Notes under the pieces: model-generated | What the model was told of the DNA's origin: nothing | The model's input: only the letters and a program-made list of their open reading frames with translations | Databases searched by the model: none | Assembly (NCBI RefSeq): GCF_022601975.1 | Contig: NZ_JAKVIR010000043.1 | Coordinates: forward strand, 1-36,999 | DNA: 36,999 nt | Source of the DNA: Pontibacter sp. E15-1 | GTDB lineage: Bacteria > Bacteroidota > Bacteroidia > Cytophagales > Hymenobacteraceae | Direction: 5' to 3' | Position numbers and translations under genes: made by a program | Shown: in pieces, positions 35,118 to 36,999 of the stretch | How positions within the stretch are numbered: position 1 is the first letter of the stretch | Layout: the number at the start of each line of letters is the position of its first letter

Positions 35118-35949
35118 CGAAGACTATATAACGTCCGGGATACTGGAACTTTATGCCGCTGGTGCATTAAGCGAGGAGGAGCGGCTGGAAGTGGAGCGTA
35201 TGGCCGAGGCCTCTCCCGAAGTGCAGACCGCACTGGAGGAAGCCTGCCTTGTAATGGAGCAATATGCCGCCTCGCATGCCGTGCAACCTGCCACCAGCCT
35301 CAAAGCCAGGCTGATGGACCAGATCCGTGCGCAAACAGCCGTAACCACCGAGACGCCACTTGCAGCTACGCAGCCGGTACGGCCTCTATATCCAGACACT
35401 ACACAGGAAGGCACTCCGTATAAATGGATGTTTGCCGCCAGTATTGCCCTGTTTCTCATATCAGGCTTTATGAGCATCCGTTTTTACAGCAACTGGCAAA
35501 ACGCCGAGGCCAAGCTGGAACAGGCCATTGCCATGGAACAAACCATGGCGCAGAACTACCAGACGGCCTCTTATCGCTTGGATCAGCAGAGCCAGATACT
35601 GCAGGTGCTGCGCAACTCCGATATGCGCTCCATACGGCTGCAGGGCGTGGAGGCACACCCGGATGCCAACATGATGGTATACTGGAATGCCGCTGAGCAA
35701 CAGGTATACGTAGACGCCGTGCAATTGCCAGCCCCGCCTACAGGCATGCAGTATCAGCTTTGGGCGCTGTTGGATGGCAACCCCATTGACGCGGGTATGA
35801 TCCGGATGGAAAACGGCAATGCCGTTGCCATGCAGCCGATGAAAGGGATAGGCGCCGCGCAGGCATTCGCTGTTACCCTGGAACCAAGCGGCGGAAGCGC
35901 CTCCCCAAACCTGGAGCAACTCTACGTGATGGGCGAGGTGAAATCTTAG
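35110..35949 (+). CDS. Membrane anti-sigma factor, RskA-type
   Basis: 279 residues from GTG 35110, overlapping the sigma gene by 8 bp. N-terminal cytoplasmic anti-sigma helices (about 3-75: SGILELYAAGALSEEERLEVERM, ASPEVQTALEEA) without the HxxxCxxC zinc motif, one transmembrane helix (about 106-123, WMFAASIALFLISGFMSI), a coiled segment, and a C-terminal RskA-like extracytoplasmic beta domain (about 185-279: MMVYWNAAEQQVYVDAVQLP, YQLWALLDGNPIDAGMI, AFAVTLEPSGGS). It would sequester the sigma factor and release it on an envelope signal, probably by proteolysis. A hairpin lies 45 bp downstream. Confidence 0.92.
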   Translation: MTNEDYITSGILELYAAGALSEEERLEVERMAEASPEVQTALEEACLVMEQYAASHAVQPATSLKARLMDQIRAQTAVTTETPLAATQPVRPLYPDTTQEGTPYKWMFAASIALFLISGFMSIRFYSNWQNAEAKLEQAIAMEQTMAQNYQTASYRLDQQSQILQVLRNSDMRSIRLQGVEAHPDANMMVYWNAAEQQVYVDAVQLPAPPTGMQYQLWALLDGNPIDAGMIRMENGNAVAMQPMKGIGAAQAFAVTLEPSGGSASPNLEQLYVMGEVKS

Positions 35950-35994
35950 ATTTGGCTGTGCGCTCATAAGTAACGCTATGGCTGCTACCAATTT

Positions 35995-36049
35995 AGCAAA
36001 AACGCACTACCTGCTTCGCTACAGCGATTACAGGTAGTGCGTTTTTGCT
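35995..36049 (+). terminator. Terminator of the sigma/anti-sigma operon
   Basis: Perfect 19-bp inverted repeat (35995-36013 with 36031-36049). The 17-nt loop holds a nested 5-bp hairpin (TCGCT with AGCGA). The right arm contains T5. It lies 45 bp after the anti-sigma stop codon. Confidence 0.8.
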
Positions 36050-36420
36050 TGCCAGACAGAGTGGTCGCTAACTTGCCTGGGTTTGCGCGGAAAGAAGGGA
36101 CAACATCCAAAGAAGGGCATTGCCCTGAAAAATCAATGCAATTTTGATCAAAGGAAGTCATGGCTCAATTTATGCTATGTAGCAACGTGAGGCCAGCCCT
36201 GGCTAAGAAGGGAAAACACAAGTTTTTATACCTGAAAAGTGGTTGTTTGCTGGGTTTGTCCTAACAAAGTGGCCATCTTTGGGTTGCTGATATAGCGCCC
36301 AATTCGCCTTGACAGAAGGTGTTGCGCTATTGTGTTATTTTCTGAAGGGCAGATAGCTGGACTGAACTGCTCGTAACCGCCGTCTGATTATACATATCCA
36401 ATCTGAAATACCTACTTATC
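36050..36420. other. Intergenic upstream of the arsenosugar-type genes
   Basis: 371 bp without a supported gene. CATCTTTG near 36273 is one base off the TAnnTTTG element. A small GGGCATTGCCCT hairpin sits near 36116. I see no convincing ArsR-type operator. Confidence 0.4.
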
Positions 36421-36759
36421 ATGGACAAGAATAGCTATTACAACCCAGCCGATTTATCGAAATTTGGCAACATATCAGAGCTGCAGCCCGAAATGGGCCG
36501 CAAGTTTTTTGACTATTATGGAGAAGTGTTTAAAGAAGGGGCGCTGACCGAGCGGGAAAAAGCCCTGATCGCCTTGGCCGTGTCGCATGCGGTGCAGTGC
36601 CCGTATTGCATCGACGCCTACAGCACAGATTGCCTGCAAAAAGGGGCCGACGAAAACCAGATGATGGAGGCTGTGCATGTGGCGGCGGCTATCAAGGGCG
36701 GCGCAGCGTTGGTGCATGGGGTCCAGATGATGAACAAGATTAAAGAGTTGACAATGTAA
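36421..36759 (+). CDS. AhpD-like (carboxymuconolactone decarboxylase fold) protein next to ArsS
   Basis: 112 residues. CMD/AhpD-like alpha-helical fold with the redox-type motif CPYC (Cys60, Cys63) in ALAVSHAVQCPYCIDAYST, the N-terminal GRKFFDYYGEVFKEGALTEREKALIALAV, and the C-terminal EAVHVAAAIKGGAALVHG. This matches the small peroxidase-like protein that recurs beside the radical SAM protein now called ArsS in arsenosugar biosynthesis clusters. The arsS start is 3 bp after its stop, so they form an operon. Likely a cytoplasmic thiol-dependent activity. Its exact step is not established. Confidence 0.9.
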   Translation: MDKNSYYNPADLSKFGNISELQPEMGRKFFDYYGEVFKEGALTEREKALIALAVSHAVQCPYCIDAYSTDCLQKGADENQMMEAVHVAAAIKGGAALVHGVQMMNKIKELTM

Positions 36760-36762
36760 GGT

Positions 36763-36999
36763 ATGGTTTGGACCATAAAATCCCTTCAGAAACAAGAACA
36801 CGCTTACGCCGACCCGCTCATTCAGCTGGATGTGCTGCAGCAGCCCAGCAGCCAGGGGGAGCAGTTCCCGGCCTTTGCCGGTAAGCTGCGCGCGCAAGGG
36901 CTCTTCCCGCTGCGCCCCACGAGCACCAGCATCCTGCAGGTGAACATGGGCAAGATGTGCAACCAGACCTGCAAGCACTGCCACGTGGACGCCGGCCCG
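36763..36999 (+). CDS. arsS: Radical SAM protein ArsS, N-terminal fragment (cut by window end)
   Basis: The first 79 codons only. The frame is open at the last base. After PLRPTSTSILQVNMGKMCNQ comes the radical SAM iron-sulfur motif CNQTCKHC (Cys66, Cys70, Cys73) followed by HVDAGP, the distinctive start of the ArsS family. ArsS is a radical SAM enzyme placed in arsenosugar biosynthesis, where it adds the deoxyadenosyl-derived group to methylated arsenic made by ArsM. Older annotation called this group a selenocysteine-containing or Cys-rich radical SAM family. Start ATG 36763 lies 3 bp after the AhpD-like gene. Other ars genes would be expected beyond the window. Confidence 0.88.
   Translation, partial: MVWTIKSLQKQEHAYADPLIQLDVLQQPSSQGEQFPAFAGKLRAQGLFPLRPTSTSILQVNMGKMCNQTCKHCHVDAGP

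Overview
The window looks like chromosomal DNA of a Bacteroidota bacterium, most likely Cytophagales/Hymenobacteraceae and Pontibacter-like. The evidence is a SusC/SusD pair, a Por/type IX secretion C-terminal sorting domain, many SPII lipoproteins, TAnnTTTG-type -7 promoter elements in place of E. coli-type ones, poor Shine-Dalgarno sequences and fairly GC-rich genes separated by AT-rich gaps. The genus is inferred from general resemblance only. No tRNA, rRNA, CRISPR array, transposase or phage gene was seen.

Layout. 0.2-2.8 kb: a HisC-like aminotransferase with a twin-arginine export signal, then a secreted Hint-domain protein on the minus strand. 2.8-8.5 kb: a very AT-rich divergent promoter region and a SusC-SusD-small lipoprotein operon for outer-membrane import of an unknown, probably glycan, substrate. 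9.2-16 kb: a large exported ThuA/sugar-dehydrogenase/PKD/cytochrome c/carbohydrate-binding lipoprotein and, convergent to it, a T9SS-exported protein with a malectin domain and an unassigned, probably polysaccharide-acting, N-terminal region. 16.6-18.7 kb: an SDR oxidoreductase, a DsbA/FrnE-like thioredoxin-fold protein and a DUF1801 protein.

18.9-24.5 kb: a CDF zinc transporter divergent from an OmpR-type response regulator and histidine kinase, followed by a SulP anion transporter and beta-carbonic anhydrase. Directly after the kinase stop codon are four TTAAT elements at exact 11-bp spacing, ending 10 bp before a perfect TAnnTTTG element. This looks like a PhoB/OmpR-type operator driving the SulP-carbonic anhydrase pair, and is the most specific regulatory inference in the window. 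24.5-29.7 kb: a PorT-type barrel, a disordered SWFGD-motif protein, a small lipoprotein and topoisomerase III, with unusually long perfect inverted repeats between genes.

30-32.7 kb: a metallophosphoesterase lipoprotein with a barrel-like partner, a DUF2905 membrane protein and an ElyC/SanA/YdcF protein. 33-36 kb: an aldehyde dehydrogenase, then an ECF sigma factor overlapping its RskA-type anti-sigma factor. 36.4 kb to the end: an AhpD-like protein and the start of the radical SAM protein ArsS (arsenosugar biosynthesis), cut by the window end.

I did not find a clearly novel multi-gene system. The items most worth following up are the 11-bp-phased operator, the 30-bp and 26-bp perfect palindromes, the Hint protein without a C-terminal His-Asn, and the unassigned catalytic region of the T9SS protein.
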